A stretch of DNA of 64,000 nucleotides from Microbacterium esteraromaticum (GTDB lineage Bacteria; Actinomycetota; Actinomycetes; Actinomycetales; Microbacteriaceae): the NCBI RefSeq assembly GCF_028747645.1, contig NZ_CP118100.1:2604001-2668000 (forward strand), written 5' to 3'. Both the position numbers and the translations under genes were made by a program. The notes under the pieces are model-generated. The model made no database searches, was not told where the DNA came from, and saw nothing but the letters and a program-made list of their open reading frames with translations. Positions 27,816-36,895 of this stretch are shown here, one piece after another. Position 1 is the stretch's first letter. Each line of letters starts with the position of its first letter.

Positions 27816-28865
27816 TCAGCCGGCCTTCACCAGCATCTTCGCGCCGGCGCCACCGCGCAGTGCCGTCATGGCATCCACCACACCGTCGAGCTCGACCTCC
27901 TGCACCCAGCCGGTGGTGTCGTACACACCACGGGCCATGGCGGCGATCACGTCTTCGTAGTCCTCGGGAAGCTGCCCGAGCGTACCGAAGATGCCGATCT
28001 CGGTCGCGACGAGCTGCGTCGGCAGCAGGTCGATGGGGCGCTCGTGGATCGCGACGACCACGACCTTGCCGCCGGGGGTCAGCTGCGGCAGTGCCGATGT
28101 GATCGCCGGCCCCGCACCCGCGGCGTCGAACGCGGCATCCACGCCGTCGCCGTCGGTCAGCTCGGCCACGGCCGCGGCGAGGTCGCCGTTCACCGGATCG
28201 ACGACCGTCGCACCGAGTGCTGCGATGATCTCGCGGCGCTCTGCGCTGGGCTCCGAGACGAGCACCCGGTCGATCCCGCGGGCCTTGAGAGCGAACCACA
28301 CACCGATGCCGATGGGACCGGCGCCGGCGATCAGAGCCGTGCCGTTCTCGGGCATCTCGGCGCGGTTGACGGCGTGCCAGGCAACAGCCATCGGCTCGAC
28401 CAGCGCGCCCATGCGCAGGTCAACATTCTCGGGCAGCACGTGGACGTTGCCCGCGGGCACCGTGGTGAACTCGGACATGCCACCGCCGTGCGACGTGAGC
28501 CCGTGGAAGCCGATCGTGCGGCAGGCGTTGAACATGCCACGACGGCACGCGACGCACTCGCCGCACGAGTAGATCGGCCACACGGCGACGCGGTCACCGA
28601 CGGCGACGTCGGTGACGCCCTCGCCGAGCTCGACGACCGTGCCCGAGAACTCGTGCCCGAGGATCTGCGGAAGCGTTGCACCGGTGAGGGGGTGCGGCTT
28701 GGAGAGATCCAGGCCGGATGCCTCGGGCGCGTAGTACACGTGCAGGTCGGATCCGCAGATGCCCGCGAACGCGTTGCGCAGCTTGACCTGCCCAGGGCCC
28801 ACGACCGGCTCGTCGACCTGCTCGATGCGCAGGTCCTCCTTCGCGTGGAACACCGCTGCCTTCAT
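27816..28865 (-). CDS. Zinc-dependent alcohol dehydrogenase, butanediol dehydrogenase-like
   Basis: A 349-residue medium-chain dehydrogenase. Catalytic zinc ligands are C37 (GICGSDLH), H71 and E72 (LGHEFSG); the structural zinc site has C101, C104, C107 and C115 (CGECVACRRGMFNAC). The NAD-binding motif GAGPIG is near residue 183. The first 70 residues, with YYAPEA, resemble (R,R)-butanediol dehydrogenases, but sorbitol or another secondary alcohol is possible. The ATG at 28865, with an AAAGGAAA site, overlaps the tetR stop by 4 bases, so it is cotranscribed with and probably controlled by that regulator. Confidence 0.9.
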   Translation of the reverse strand: MKAAVFHAKEDLRIEQVDEPVVGPGQVKLRNAFAGICGSDLHVYYAPEASGLDLSKPHPLTGATLPQILGHEFSGTVVELGEGVTDVAVGDRVAVWPIYSCGECVACRRGMFNACRTIGFHGLTSHGGGMSEFTTVPAGNVHVLPENVDLRMGALVEPMAVAWHAVNRAEMPENGTALIAGAGPIGIGVWFALKARGIDRVLVSEPSAERREIIAALGATVVDPVNGDLAAAVAELTDGDGVDAAFDAAGAGPAITSALPQLTPGGKVVVVAIHERPIDLLPTQLVATEIGIFGTLGQLPEDYEDVIAAMARGVYDTTGWVQEVELDGVVDAMTALRGGAGAKMLVKAG

Positions 28866-29440
28866 GATTGTTTCCTTTCCTCGATGGCGGATGTCGCCCG
28901 CCACCATTGGGGTGAAGCCGCGAGGATCATCTCTGCGGCGCGATCCGGGTCACCACCATCCGGCAGCCACTCCTCGATGGCACCCACGGTGCCGGCGGCC
29001 GAATAGGCGATGGCGATGCGCAGCGCCGCCGGGTCGGCGGCGATCGCATCGGGAACGATGTCGGGGTGCAGCTGCAACCACAGCCGAAGACCGCGGCGCA
29101 GGGCCGCGTCGAGCGCGAACCGGATCGGGGCGGCCAGCAGGGGCTGCATGGCACCGCGGTACACGGCGGCGCGCTGCTGGATGTGCGTCAGCAGAGCGCG
29201 CTCGCTCTCGTCAAGCACTCGGGTGGTCGGCATGTCGGCGAGAATCGGCTCCAGCTCGGCCTCGAGGGCATCGGCGAGCAGTTCCGCCGGCGCTGCCGCG
29301 TGCCGGTAGAAGGTGTCACGAGTGACCCCGGCCGACTGGCAGATCTGCGACACCGTCAGCTGGGCGATCGGGGTCACGGCCGCCGCTTCGAGCACCGCTG
29401 CCCGAAGCGCGTCTCGCGAACGTCGCACGCGCGCATCCAT
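28862..29440 (-). CDS. TetR-family transcriptional regulator
   Basis: A 192-residue repressor. The N-terminal helix-turn-helix LTVSQICQSAGVTRDTFYRH is near residues 28-47; the rest is an alpha-helical ligand domain. It is the first gene of a two-gene operon with the alcohol dehydrogenase (4-base overlap). An inverted repeat covers its promoter and start codon, so autoregulation and control of the dehydrogenase by the same ligand are likely. A TATAAA ends 8 nt before the ATG, giving an almost leaderless mRNA. Confidence 0.92.
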   Translation of the reverse strand: MDARVRRSRDALRAAVLEAAAVTPIAQLTVSQICQSAGVTRDTFYRHAAAPAELLADALEAELEPILADMPTTRVLDESERALLTHIQQRAAVYRGAMQPLLAAPIRFALDAALRRGLRLWLQLHPDIVPDAIAADPAALRIAIAYSAAGTVGAIEEWLPDGGDPDRAAEMILAASPQWWRATSAIEERKQS

Positions 29441-29471
29441 ATCTGCAGTTTATACGACAACTGTCAGATAT
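29439..29471. promoter_or_regulatory. TetR operator over its own promoter and start codon
   Basis: The left arm ATATCTGCAGTT (29439-29450) and right arm AACTGTCAGATAT (29459-29471) are inverted repeats differing by one inserted base, with an 8-nt centre. The -10 TATAAA (29449-29454) is inside it. The size and position are typical of TetR-family autorepression. Confidence 0.7.
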
Positions 29472-29606
29472 CTACCGGCTCGAGAATCTCTCCACAGCCC
29501 ACGGATGTCCGCCGAATCCACGCGGGTAGACTACGGAGTCACGACTGTATGGGGCAGTCGAGAACTCCGACGCGGGAGACCGCATCGAGGCTCATGGGGA
29601 GAGAAG

Positions 29607-30248
29607 ATGGTCGACGTCGAGCGACGGCACGAGCCCACAATCACCGGGCACAAGAAACTGCTGGCGGAGGGTCTGTTCCAGTTGATCGGCGGACGCATAG
29701 TCGAAGGGGAGCTGGCACCCGGAATGCGAATCCGCGACGCGGACCTGGCCGCAGAGCTCGCGGTGTCGCGCACGCCGGTGCGCGAGGCCCTGCAGCGGCT
29801 GGAGCGCATCGGGCTGGTCACGATGTACCCGAGTCGCTACACCGAGGTCAGCACGGTCACGCCGGAGTCGATCCAGGTGGCCCGGGAGTTCGCCGGACTC
29901 CAGGCCGGGATCATCGTCCGCCTGTCATGTCCTCGGCTCGCAGAGGATGAACTCGCGACAGCGACGGCACTCATCGCCGATGTCGCCGACTCGGTCGACG
30001 ACCCGTTCGCGTGCTCTCACGCCCGCCGGCAGCTGATGGGATTCCTCTCGTCGCGCACCGGAAACCCGCTGCAGCAGTCGCTGATCGAAGAAGTGAGCTT
30101 GGCCCTCGCGCGGTCCCTGCGCGACTTCGTGATCGCCCCCGAGCACCGTCGTCGCATGGTCGAAGGGTGCGCCCAGATGATCGACGCGTTGCACCGCCGT
30201 GACGCCGACGCCGCCGAACAGGCGTGCCGTCGTCTCTACGCCGTCTGA
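29607..30248 (+). CDS. GntR-family transcriptional regulator
   Basis: A 213-residue regulator with the GntR winged helix at the N-terminus (MRIRDADLAAELAVSRTPVR followed by EALQRLERIGLV) and a helical C-terminal FCD-like domain. The ATG at 29607 is chosen for its GGGGAG site 5 nt upstream. A possible promoter TAGACT (29527-29532) gives a leader of about 70 nt. It is divergent from the tetR-dehydrogenase operon and overlaps the convergent hydrolase gene by 13 bases at the 3' end. The effector is unknown; FCD members usually bind small carboxylic acids. Confidence 0.88.
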   Translation: MVDVERRHEPTITGHKKLLAEGLFQLIGGRIVEGELAPGMRIRDADLAAELAVSRTPVREALQRLERIGLVTMYPSRYTEVSTVTPESIQVAREFAGLQAGIIVRLSCPRLAEDELATATALIADVADSVDDPFACSHARRQLMGFLSSRTGNPLQQSLIEEVSLALARSLRDFVIAPEHRRRMVEGCAQMIDALHRRDADAAEQACRRLYAV

Positions 30249-31237
30249 ACCGACCAGCCGTCCACCCACCGCGCCAACCGCGCGTAGGACTCGTCTCTGG
30301 CATCCTTCTGCGAGATGAAGACGTCGTGCAGCGCGCCGTCGATCCGCTCGACCGTGACCGACGATCCGAGCTTCACGGCGGCGGCGGCGATGTCGTCGAC
30401 GACCAGGACGCTGTCAGCGCGCGTGAGTTCCGGCGACCAGCGGGTGGGCAAGGCCGTGCGCTGCGACAGCAGCACGCACACCGGCGCAGTGATCCCCAGG
30501 CCCCGCGAGACCGCATCGTGCCCGGCGAAGACCGCGCGCAACCACGCCGCGTGCACGGTCATCGCCTTCTCGGGGCGCCACTCGGGATTCGTCTCGAGGG
30601 GATCATCAGGGTCGGCGACCTCGCGCTGGGCGCGACTGTAGAACCCGAGATCGACCTGGGGCGCCGCATCCATCGGCCAGAATCGCGCCTGCAGTTCGAC
30701 CACGGGCGTGATCGCGGCGCGCGCCGCGCTGAGTTGGAACTCGAGCCAGGGTGCGTTCAGCACCACCGCCGCGACGTCGCCGGCATGACGTGCAGCCCAC
30801 AGGCTGAGGGTGAGCCCGCCTGTCGAATGGCCGAGCAGCACCAACCGGCGCCCGGTGGCATCCCCTCGCGCGGCCAGCGCCGCACCGATGTCGGCGTCGT
30901 ACTCGGCGAGATCGGTGATGAAGCCCGGGGTCTGACCCGGACGCAGACTGCGTCCGTATTTGCGCAGGTCGAGTGCGTAGAAGCGCGCACCGCGGTCGGT
31001 CCAGAAGCGGGCGAGGCGGCGGTTGAAGAAGTAGTCCGACCAGCCGTGCACGTACAGCACATCGACGTCGGCCAGCGGCCGACGATCACGATGTCCGATC
31101 AGCGGATGCCACCAGCGCGGCGCTTCCGGTAGCGACCGCACCACGGTCGCGACCAGTTGACCCTCGGAGTCCTCACCCAGCGGTAGCGTCTGCTGCTCGA
31201 ACCCGTCGCCGAGGATGTCCGGTATCCACTCCCCCAT
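30236..31237 (-). CDS. Alpha/beta hydrolase
   Basis: A 333-residue cytosolic hydrolase. The nucleophile elbow is GHSTGG (near residue 136), the oxyanion-side strand reads DVLYVHGWSDYFFN, and the C-terminal HDVF supplies the catalytic histidine. It resembles lysophospholipase-like hydrolases of actinobacteria; the substrate is unknown. TAGGGT (31244-31249) ends 6 nt before the ATG, a leaderless start. Its last 13 bases overlap the convergent gntR gene. Confidence 0.85.
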   Translation of the reverse strand: MGEWIPDILGDGFEQQTLPLGEDSEGQLVATVVRSLPEAPRWWHPLIGHRDRRPLADVDVLYVHGWSDYFFNRRLARFWTDRGARFYALDLRKYGRSLRPGQTPGFITDLAEYDADIGAALAARGDATGRRLVLLGHSTGGLTLSLWAARHAGDVAAVVLNAPWLEFQLSAARAAITPVVELQARFWPMDAAPQVDLGFYSRAQREVADPDDPLETNPEWRPEKAMTVHAAWLRAVFAGHDAVSRGLGITAPVCVLLSQRTALPTRWSPELTRADSVLVVDDIAAAAVKLGSSVTVERIDGALHDVFISQKDARDESYARLARWVDGWSVQTA

Positions 31238-31296
31238 GTCGACACCCTATCCGGCGCGCCGAGGAGGAACGGGCAGTGCGGTTCAGCGCGGCGCGC

Positions 31297-32670
31297 TCAC
31301 TCCCCGCGTGAGACCCGCACCATCTCGTCGCGCGGAACGAGCTTGACCCGCTCGCGTTCCTGCGCGGCGCCCAGGGCGATCTCGTGGGCATCCAGGCGAT
31401 GCCATCCTTCGAGGTCGGTCCACTCCACACCGCGCTCAGCCAGCAGCGCCGGGATCGCCTCGTCGGAGGGGTCCTCGGGCTGCCACCACGAGCCCTGGTC
31501 GTTGATGAGGTGACGCACGGTCTCCATGGCATCCGACTTGGTGTGCCCGATGAGCCCGACCGGGCCACGCTTGATCCAACCGGTGGCGTAGATGCCGGGA
31601 ACCCGCTGGTTCGACTGCGCCTCGAGCACCTGACCCTCGCGGTTGGGGATCACGCCGTGCTTCTTGTCGAACGGCACATCGGGCAGCGGCGAACCGAAGT
31701 AGCCCACGGCCCGGTACAGGCTCTGCATGGGCACCTCGCGCAGCTCCCCGGTGCCGACCGCGCCGCCGGCGCCGTCGGACGTCGTGCGCTCGTACACGAG
31801 GGCCGCGACCCGGCCGTTCTCGTCCGTGCGCACCTCGACGGGGCGGGCCCAGAAGTGCAGGTGCAGGCGGCGGGATGCCGTTCCGCCGGCGTTGTTGACC
31901 GAGTCGAGCTTGCGCCAGGACTGCAGGATGCGGTCCATCACCATGACCTGCTTGTTGCTGGCGACCGCCTGCTGGGAGGCCTCGTCGTAGTCGAAGTCCT
32001 CGTCGTAGACCACCATGTCGACGTCGCGCAGCTCGCCGAGCTCGCGCAGTTCGAGCGGGGTGAACTTCACCTGCGCGGGTCCGCGACGGCCGAACACGTG
32101 CACGTCGGTGACCCGACTGGCCTTGAGGCCCTGGTAGACGTTGTCGGGCACCTCGGTGACCAACAGGTCATCGGCGTGCTTCGCGAGCATCCGCGCCACG
32201 TCCAGCGCAACGTTGCCGTTGCCGATGACGCCGACCGACTCGGCATCCAGGTTCCAGTCGCGCGGCACGTCGGGGTGCCCGTCGAACCAGCTGACGTAGT
32301 CGGCCGCACCGTACGACCCCTCGGCGTCGATGCCGGGGATGTCGAGGCCCGAGTCGCGCACCGCACCGGTGGCGAAGATCACCGCGTTGTAGTGGCGCTT
32401 GAGATCGTCGAGGGTGATGTCCTCACCGAAGCGCACATTGCCGAAGATGCGGATGTCACCGCGGTCGAGCACGTTGCGCAGCGCGGTGATGATGCCCTTG
32501 ATACGGGGGTGGTCGGGCGCAACACCATAACGGACCAGGCCGTACGGGGCCGGCAGCTGCTCGAACAGGTCGATGGACACATCGAACTTGCGCTCGGCCT
32601 TGAGCAGGATGTCAGCGGCGTAGATACCCGCCGGTCCTGCCCCGACGATGGCCAGCTTGAGCTTCGTCAT
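31297..32670 (-). CDS. fprA: Ferredoxin/flavodoxin-NADP+ reductase (FprA-like)
   Basis: A 457-residue flavoprotein of the adrenodoxin-reductase type. The FAD motif GAGPAG is at residues 10-15; the NADP site VIGNGNVALDVARML is near 150; the conserved RYGVAPDHPRIKGI and the C-terminal ATGWIKRGPVGLIGHTKSDA are hallmarks. It moves electrons between NADPH and ferredoxins for P450s or biosynthetic enzymes. AAGGAA precedes the ATG. A polyprenyl synthase gene ends 14 nt upstream on the same strand. Confidence 0.93.
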   Translation of the reverse strand: MTKLKLAIVGAGPAGIYAADILLKAERKFDVSIDLFEQLPAPYGLVRYGVAPDHPRIKGIITALRNVLDRGDIRIFGNVRFGEDITLDDLKRHYNAVIFATGAVRDSGLDIPGIDAEGSYGAADYVSWFDGHPDVPRDWNLDAESVGVIGNGNVALDVARMLAKHADDLLVTEVPDNVYQGLKASRVTDVHVFGRRGPAQVKFTPLELRELGELRDVDMVVYDEDFDYDEASQQAVASNKQVMVMDRILQSWRKLDSVNNAGGTASRRLHLHFWARPVEVRTDENGRVAALVYERTTSDGAGGAVGTGELREVPMQSLYRAVGYFGSPLPDVPFDKKHGVIPNREGQVLEAQSNQRVPGIYATGWIKRGPVGLIGHTKSDAMETVRHLINDQGSWWQPEDPSDEAIPALLAERGVEWTDLEGWHRLDAHEIALGAAQERERVKLVPRDEMVRVSRGE

Positions 32671-32684
32671 GGGGGTTCCTTCCG

Positions 32685-33746
32685 TCAGCTGCTGCGATCA
32701 GCGAGAGTCTCTGCGAACCGGGTCAGCGCTTCGCGCACGGCGCCCTTCGGCAGCGGTGCGAGCGCGGCGATCGCGTCGGATGTCCAGGTACGGGCCAGGT
32801 CCATCGTGCGGGCCGTGGCCTCATGGTCACGCAGCTCGGCGAGCGGTCCGTCCAGCAGCGCGGGGTCGGCACCCTCGGCGATACGGGCGACGCCGTCGTC
32901 GATACGACGGGCGAGTTCAACGTCGGCGTCGGAGGTGCCGGTCTTCAGCAGCAGCGACGGCATGGTCGGCACGCCTGCGCGCAGGTCGGTACCGGGAACC
33001 TTGCCGGTCTCCTCGGCATCGGCCGACAGGTCGATGACGTCGTCGAGCAACTGGAACGCGACGCCGACCTTCTCGCCGTACACACGCAACGGCTCTTCGT
33101 ACTCGGCGGGCGCGTTCGAGAAGATCGCACCGCCCTGAGTGGCCGCGGCGATGAGCGATCCCGTTTTGTCCGCCAAGACCTGCAGGTAGAACTCGATCGG
33201 ATCGTCGTCGGGCTGCGCACCGACGGTCTCGTGCATCTGCCCCATGACCAGGCGCTCGAACGTGTCAGCCTGCAGGCGCATGGCCCGGTCGCCATAACGC
33301 GACATGATCTGACTGGCACGCGAGAAGAGGATGTCACCGGTGAGGATCGCGACGTTGTTGCCCCACACGGCGTGCGCCGCGGGTACACCGCGTCGAGTGT
33401 CGGCCCCGTCCATGACGTCGTCGTGGTAGAGCGAACCGAGGTGGGTCAGTTCGAGCGCTGCGGCGATCTCGATGACCGGCGTGATGTTGCCGTCACCGAG
33501 CTGGGCCGTCAGCAGCGCGAGCACGGGACGGATGCGCTTGCCACCGGCCTCGTACAGGTAACGCGTGGCCGCATCGGTGACCGGGTCGGCGACCTTCACC
33601 TCGCTGGCAAGAGTGGACTCGACGAGGTCGAGGCCCTCGTCGATGCGTGCCGCGATGCGGCGGGCCGCAGGGCCGAGGAAGACGCGGTCGCTGAAGCCGA
33701 GTCGGCTCGCAAGGCGCGTGCCCGAGGAGGCGGGGCTCGAAGTCAC
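32685..33746 (-). CDS. Long-chain polyprenyl diphosphate synthase (menaquinone side chain)
   Basis: An all-helical trans-prenyltransferase of 353 residues that elongates isoprenoid chains from IPP. Both aspartate-rich motifs are present: YHDDVMD and LLDDVID. The setting between fprA and menF suggests that it makes the menaquinone tail used by MenA. The GTG at 33746 is preferred because TAGGGT (33754-33759) lies exactly 7 nt upstream, the leaderless spacing; a GTG three codons earlier is within that promoter region. Confidence 0.92.
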   Translation of the reverse strand: MTSSPASSGTRLASRLGFSDRVFLGPAARRIAARIDEGLDLVESTLASEVKVADPVTDAATRYLYEAGGKRIRPVLALLTAQLGDGNITPVIEIAAALELTHLGSLYHDDVMDGADTRRGVPAAHAVWGNNVAILTGDILFSRASQIMSRYGDRAMRLQADTFERLVMGQMHETVGAQPDDDPIEFYLQVLADKTGSLIAAATQGGAIFSNAPAEYEEPLRVYGEKVGVAFQLLDDVIDLSADAEETGKVPGTDLRAGVPTMPSLLLKTGTSDADVELARRIDDGVARIAEGADPALLDGPLAELRDHEATARTMDLARTWTSDAIAALAPLPKGAVREALTRFAETLADRSS

Positions 33747-33806
33747 GTGTTCCACCCTACCCGCGCCCGGACGCCCACCCGCTCTCGGCGGCGCGATCGC
33801 ACCGTC

Positions 33807-35072
33807 TTACGCGAGCGCATCGACCAACGGACGGAACTTCACGCGCGTCTCCAGCAGTTCGGATTCTGGGTCGCTGCCGGTGACGATCCCTGCCCCGGCG
33901 TAGGCGGTGACCCGGCGCGCACCGGATGCGTCATCGGGGGCATCCGCGAACTGCGCGCAACGCAGGGCGATCGCCCACTCGCCGTCGCCGTTGCCGTCGA
34001 TCCAGCCCACCGGTCCCGCGTACCGGCCGCGATCGAACGGCTCGATGCGGCGGATGGCCGCAAGCGCGACGTCGGTCGGCGCGCCGGCGACCGCCGCGGT
34101 CGGGTGCAGAGCGCCGACGAGGTCGAGTGAGGATGCACCGTCATCGAGCACGCCTTCAACATCGGTGGCGAGGTGGAACAGATTGGGCAGCTCGAGCGTG
34201 AACGGGTTCTCGTCAGCGTTCAGTGAGCGGGTGTGCGGCCGCAGGGTGTCGAGCACGCTCTGCACCGCATAGGCGTGCTCGGCGCGATCCTTGGCACTGT
34301 GAGCGAGCGCCTGCGAGGCGGCGGCGTCTTCTGCGGGGTCGGCGCCGCGCGCGGCGGTGCCTGCCAGCACGCGCGCCGTCACCGTGCGCTCATGCGCGGT
34401 GACGAGCGTCTCGGGACTGGCACCGATCAAGCCGTCGACCGCGAAGGTCCACGTGTCGGGGTATCCGCTCGCCAGTGCGCGCACGAGGCGTCGCAGGTCG
34501 GCGTCCCCGGGTACGGTGCCGGTCAGATCACGGGCGAGGACGATCTTGCCGTAGTCGCCGCGTTCGATCTCATCGAGCGCCGTGCGCACCGACTGCTGAT
34601 ACCCCTGCGGTGGTTGCGCGCCGGGTCCGACGCGACCGGCCCAGTGCGGACCGTACGGCACCGATGGCGGCACATCGGCGAAGTCCTCATCGACGGCGCG
34701 GATGCGAGTGATCCAGCTGCGATCGCCCCGTCGTCCGATCAGAGTGCGCGGCACCTCAAGCACACTGTCGGCCTGCGAGTGCTCATCGAAGATCAGCGCC
34801 CCGAAGGCGACCAGGCCGGTGCCGGCGAGTCCGACGGGGTCGTCGATGTCAGCATCCGATGAGATCTCGCGCCACGCGTCAGCGAGGATGTCGCTGCGCT
34901 TGCGCGACTGCCCGGCGGGGATGCGGATGACCGCCGCCGGCGCGTCGCCGACGGCGACGATCCCGTCGCCGCGACGCAACCAGGCCATCGGCCGTGCGGC
35001 AGAGGTATGTGCCAGCAGGTCGTCGACGGGTGGGATCTCGCGGGTCTGCGCGACCAGACGGATGCTGCTCAC
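33807..35072 (-). CDS. menF: Isochorismate synthase, menaquinone pathway
   Basis: Converts chorismate to isochorismate, the first committed step to menaquinone. The C-terminal chorismate-binding half has the family signature GASPETLV, then ARVLAGTAARG and the ELETRVKF-like ending LLETRVKFRPLV. The start GTG at 35072 (VSSIRLVAQTREIP) is supported by TAAACT (35080-35085) 7 nt upstream; the longer open frame would run into the repeat region. The protein is 421 residues, normal for the family. It could also feed siderophore synthesis, but the neighbouring men genes favour menaquinone. Confidence 0.9.
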   Translation of the reverse strand: MSSIRLVAQTREIPPVDDLLAHTSAARPMAWLRRGDGIVAVGDAPAAVIRIPAGQSRKRSDILADAWREISSDADIDDPVGLAGTGLVAFGALIFDEHSQADSVLEVPRTLIGRRGDRSWITRIRAVDEDFADVPPSVPYGPHWAGRVGPGAQPPQGYQQSVRTALDEIERGDYGKIVLARDLTGTVPGDADLRRLVRALASGYPDTWTFAVDGLIGASPETLVTAHERTVTARVLAGTAARGADPAEDAAASQALAHSAKDRAEHAYAVQSVLDTLRPHTRSLNADENPFTLELPNLFHLATDVEGVLDDGASSLDLVGALHPTAAVAGAPTDVALAAIRRIEPFDRGRYAGPVGWIDGNGDGEWAIALRCAQFADAPDDASGARRVTAYAGAGIVTGSDPESELLETRVKFRPLVDALA

Positions 35073-35133
35073 GCGACCCAGTTTAGTCGCAGGCACCGCC
35101 GCGCGAGTCAGCGCGTACGCCTGCCGCGGACTT

Positions 35134-35199
35134 GTGCGCTTCGCGCGGACGATCTGCAGGATTCTGTCCGCGCGAAGCGCACATCCCCGCGCGAAGCGC
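35134..35199. repeat. 17-bp inverted repeat plus third copy between menF and menG
   Basis: GTGCGCTTCGCGCGGAC (35134-35150) and its exact reverse complement (35166-35182) are separated by 15 nt, so RNA or DNA can form a 17-bp hairpin. A third partial copy, CCGCGCGAAGCGC, is at 35187-35199 in the same sense as the second arm. The block sits between two divergent leaderless promoters and covers the upstream part of the menG promoter. Confidence 0.7.
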
Positions 35200-35226
35200 C
35201 CAGCATCCGCCGCATAGGATCGAAGT

Positions 35227-35940
35227 ATGACCTCGTCGAATCGCGCCGACCTCGGCAAGGACCCCTCGCACGTCAGCGGCATGTTCGATCAGGTCGCCAA
35301 GGGCTACGACCGCACGAACACGGCCATGACGCTCGGCAACGACGCGCTGTGGCGCGCCGCGGCGACGCGCGCGGTGGCACCGCAGCGCGGCGAGCGCATC
35401 CTCGACCTCGCCGCGGGGACGGCGTCCTCGTCGGCGTCGCTGGCCGCCAGCGGCGCACAGGTCGTCGCGGCCGATTTCTCGCCGGGGATGCTCGCCGAGG
35501 GCCGCCGCCGGCACGGTCACCTGCCCAACATCACCTTCGTCGAGGCGGATGCCACCGACCTGCCGTTCGGCGACGATGAGTTCGATGCGGTGACCATGTC
35601 ATACGGGCTGCGCAACGTGCAGCAGCCGAAGAAGGCGCTGGCCGAGCTGCTACGGGTCACCAAGCCCGGCGGACGCCTGGTGATCAACGAGTTCTCGACC
35701 CCGCCGAGCCGGTTCTTCCGCGGGTTCTACACGTTCTACAACGCGCAGGTCCTGCCAAAGGTGGCCCGTCTGGCGGGCACCAACGGCGACGCGTACGACT
35801 ACCTGAACGAGTCGATCCGTGACTGGCCGGATCAGCGCACCCTGGCGGCCTGGATCCGCGAGGCGGGCTGGACGCACGTCGAGTACCGCAACCTGTCGTT
35901 CGGCATCGTCGCACTGCACCGGGCACGCAAGCCGCGCTGA
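35227..35940 (+). CDS. menG: Demethylmenaquinone methyltransferase
   Basis: A 237-residue SAM-dependent methyltransferase for the last step of menaquinone synthesis (UbiE/MenG family). It has MFDQVAKGYDRTNTAMTLGN, SAM motif ILDLAAGTASSS and the family signature MSYGLRNVQ followed by LRVTKPGGRLVINEFSTP. TAGGAT (35215-35220) ends 6 nt before the ATG, so it is leaderless. It is divergent from menF. Confidence 0.95.
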   Translation: MTSSNRADLGKDPSHVSGMFDQVAKGYDRTNTAMTLGNDALWRAAATRAVAPQRGERILDLAAGTASSSASLAASGAQVVAADFSPGMLAEGRRRHGHLPNITFVEADATDLPFGDDEFDAVTMSYGLRNVQQPKKALAELLRVTKPGGRLVINEFSTPPSRFFRGFYTFYNAQVLPKVARLAGTNGDAYDYLNESIRDWPDQRTLAAWIREAGWTHVEYRNLSFGIVALHRARKPR

Positions 35941-35967
35941 GCCCGAAGGCGCTCAGCTCACCGGCGC

Positions 35968-36816
35968 TCAGCTCGCTTCGAGGCGCCTCTTCTCGGCCTC
36001 GATGTCGTAGTCGGCCGCGGGCCACTGCGGGTCGATGCGCTCCAGGGCGTCCAGCAGCAGTTCTTGCACGGCGAGGCGCGCGTACCACTTGCGGTTCGCC
36101 GGCACGACGTACCAGGGCGCCTCGGGTGTCGCGGTGCGCTCGAACACCGTCTGGTATGCGGCCATGTAGTCGTCCCAGCGCAGGCGCTCGTCGACGTCGC
36201 CCGGGTTGTACTTCCAGTACTTGTCGGGGCGGTCGAGGCGTTCGGCCAGCCGCTGCTTCTGCTCATCGCGCGAGATGTTCAGCATGACCTTCACGATGCG
36301 GGTGCCGGTGGCCGTGATGCGCTGTTCGAAGACGTTGATCGCCTCATACCGGCGCTCGATCTCGGCGGCGTCGGCGAGGGCGTGCACCTTGCCGATCAGC
36401 ACGTCCTCGTAGTGGGAGCGATCGAAGACACCGATGAATCCAGGGGCGGGCAGGTGCTTCTCGATGCGCCACAGGAAGTCGTGCTCGAGCTCTTCGGGGG
36501 TCGGCTTCTTGAAGGCCGCCAGCTCGACGCCCTGCGGGTCGACGCCGCCGACGACATGACGCACGATGCCGCCCTTGCCGGCGGTGTCCATCGCCTGAAG
36601 CACGAGCAGCACGGATGCCGTGCCATCGCCGCGGCTGGCGAAGAGGCGCTCCTGCAGGTTGCCGAGCACCTGCCCGCGCCCCTCGAGCGCCTGCTCGCCG
36701 TCGGCCTTGTCCCCCGTGAAGCCGGGGGTAGAGGCGCTGTCCACATCGGAGAGCGAGAACTCCTCGTCCACGCGCAGCAGGTCGACCGGGTCGTGCGTCC
36801 ATCCATGCGTCTTCAT
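35968..36816 (-). CDS. Polyphosphate kinase 2 family protein
   Basis: A 282-residue PPK2, transferring phosphate between polyphosphate and nucleotides. The P-loop reads LQAMDTAGKGG near residue 78, followed by the DRSHYEDVL Walker-B-like motif and a SRDEQKQRL lid segment. A single domain and this length fit the class that makes or uses nucleoside diphosphates. The ATG at 36816 has only a poor upstream signal (CATGAT at 6 nt). It is convergent with menG and divergent from rmuC. Confidence 0.88.
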   Translation of the reverse strand: MKTHGWTHDPVDLLRVDEEFSLSDVDSASTPGFTGDKADGEQALEGRGQVLGNLQERLFASRGDGTASVLLVLQAMDTAGKGGIVRHVVGGVDPQGVELAAFKKPTPEELEHDFLWRIEKHLPAPGFIGVFDRSHYEDVLIGKVHALADAAEIERRYEAINVFEQRITATGTRIVKVMLNISRDEQKQRLAERLDRPDKYWKYNPGDVDERLRWDDYMAAYQTVFERTATPEAPWYVVPANRKWYARLAVQELLLDALERIDPQWPAADYDIEAEKRRLEAS

Positions 36817-36895
36817 GCAGACATCATGCCCGCTCCGTGTGCCCGGCGCACGAGACGGGATCGCGATGTCGGTGGTCTCGGACACAATCGGAACC

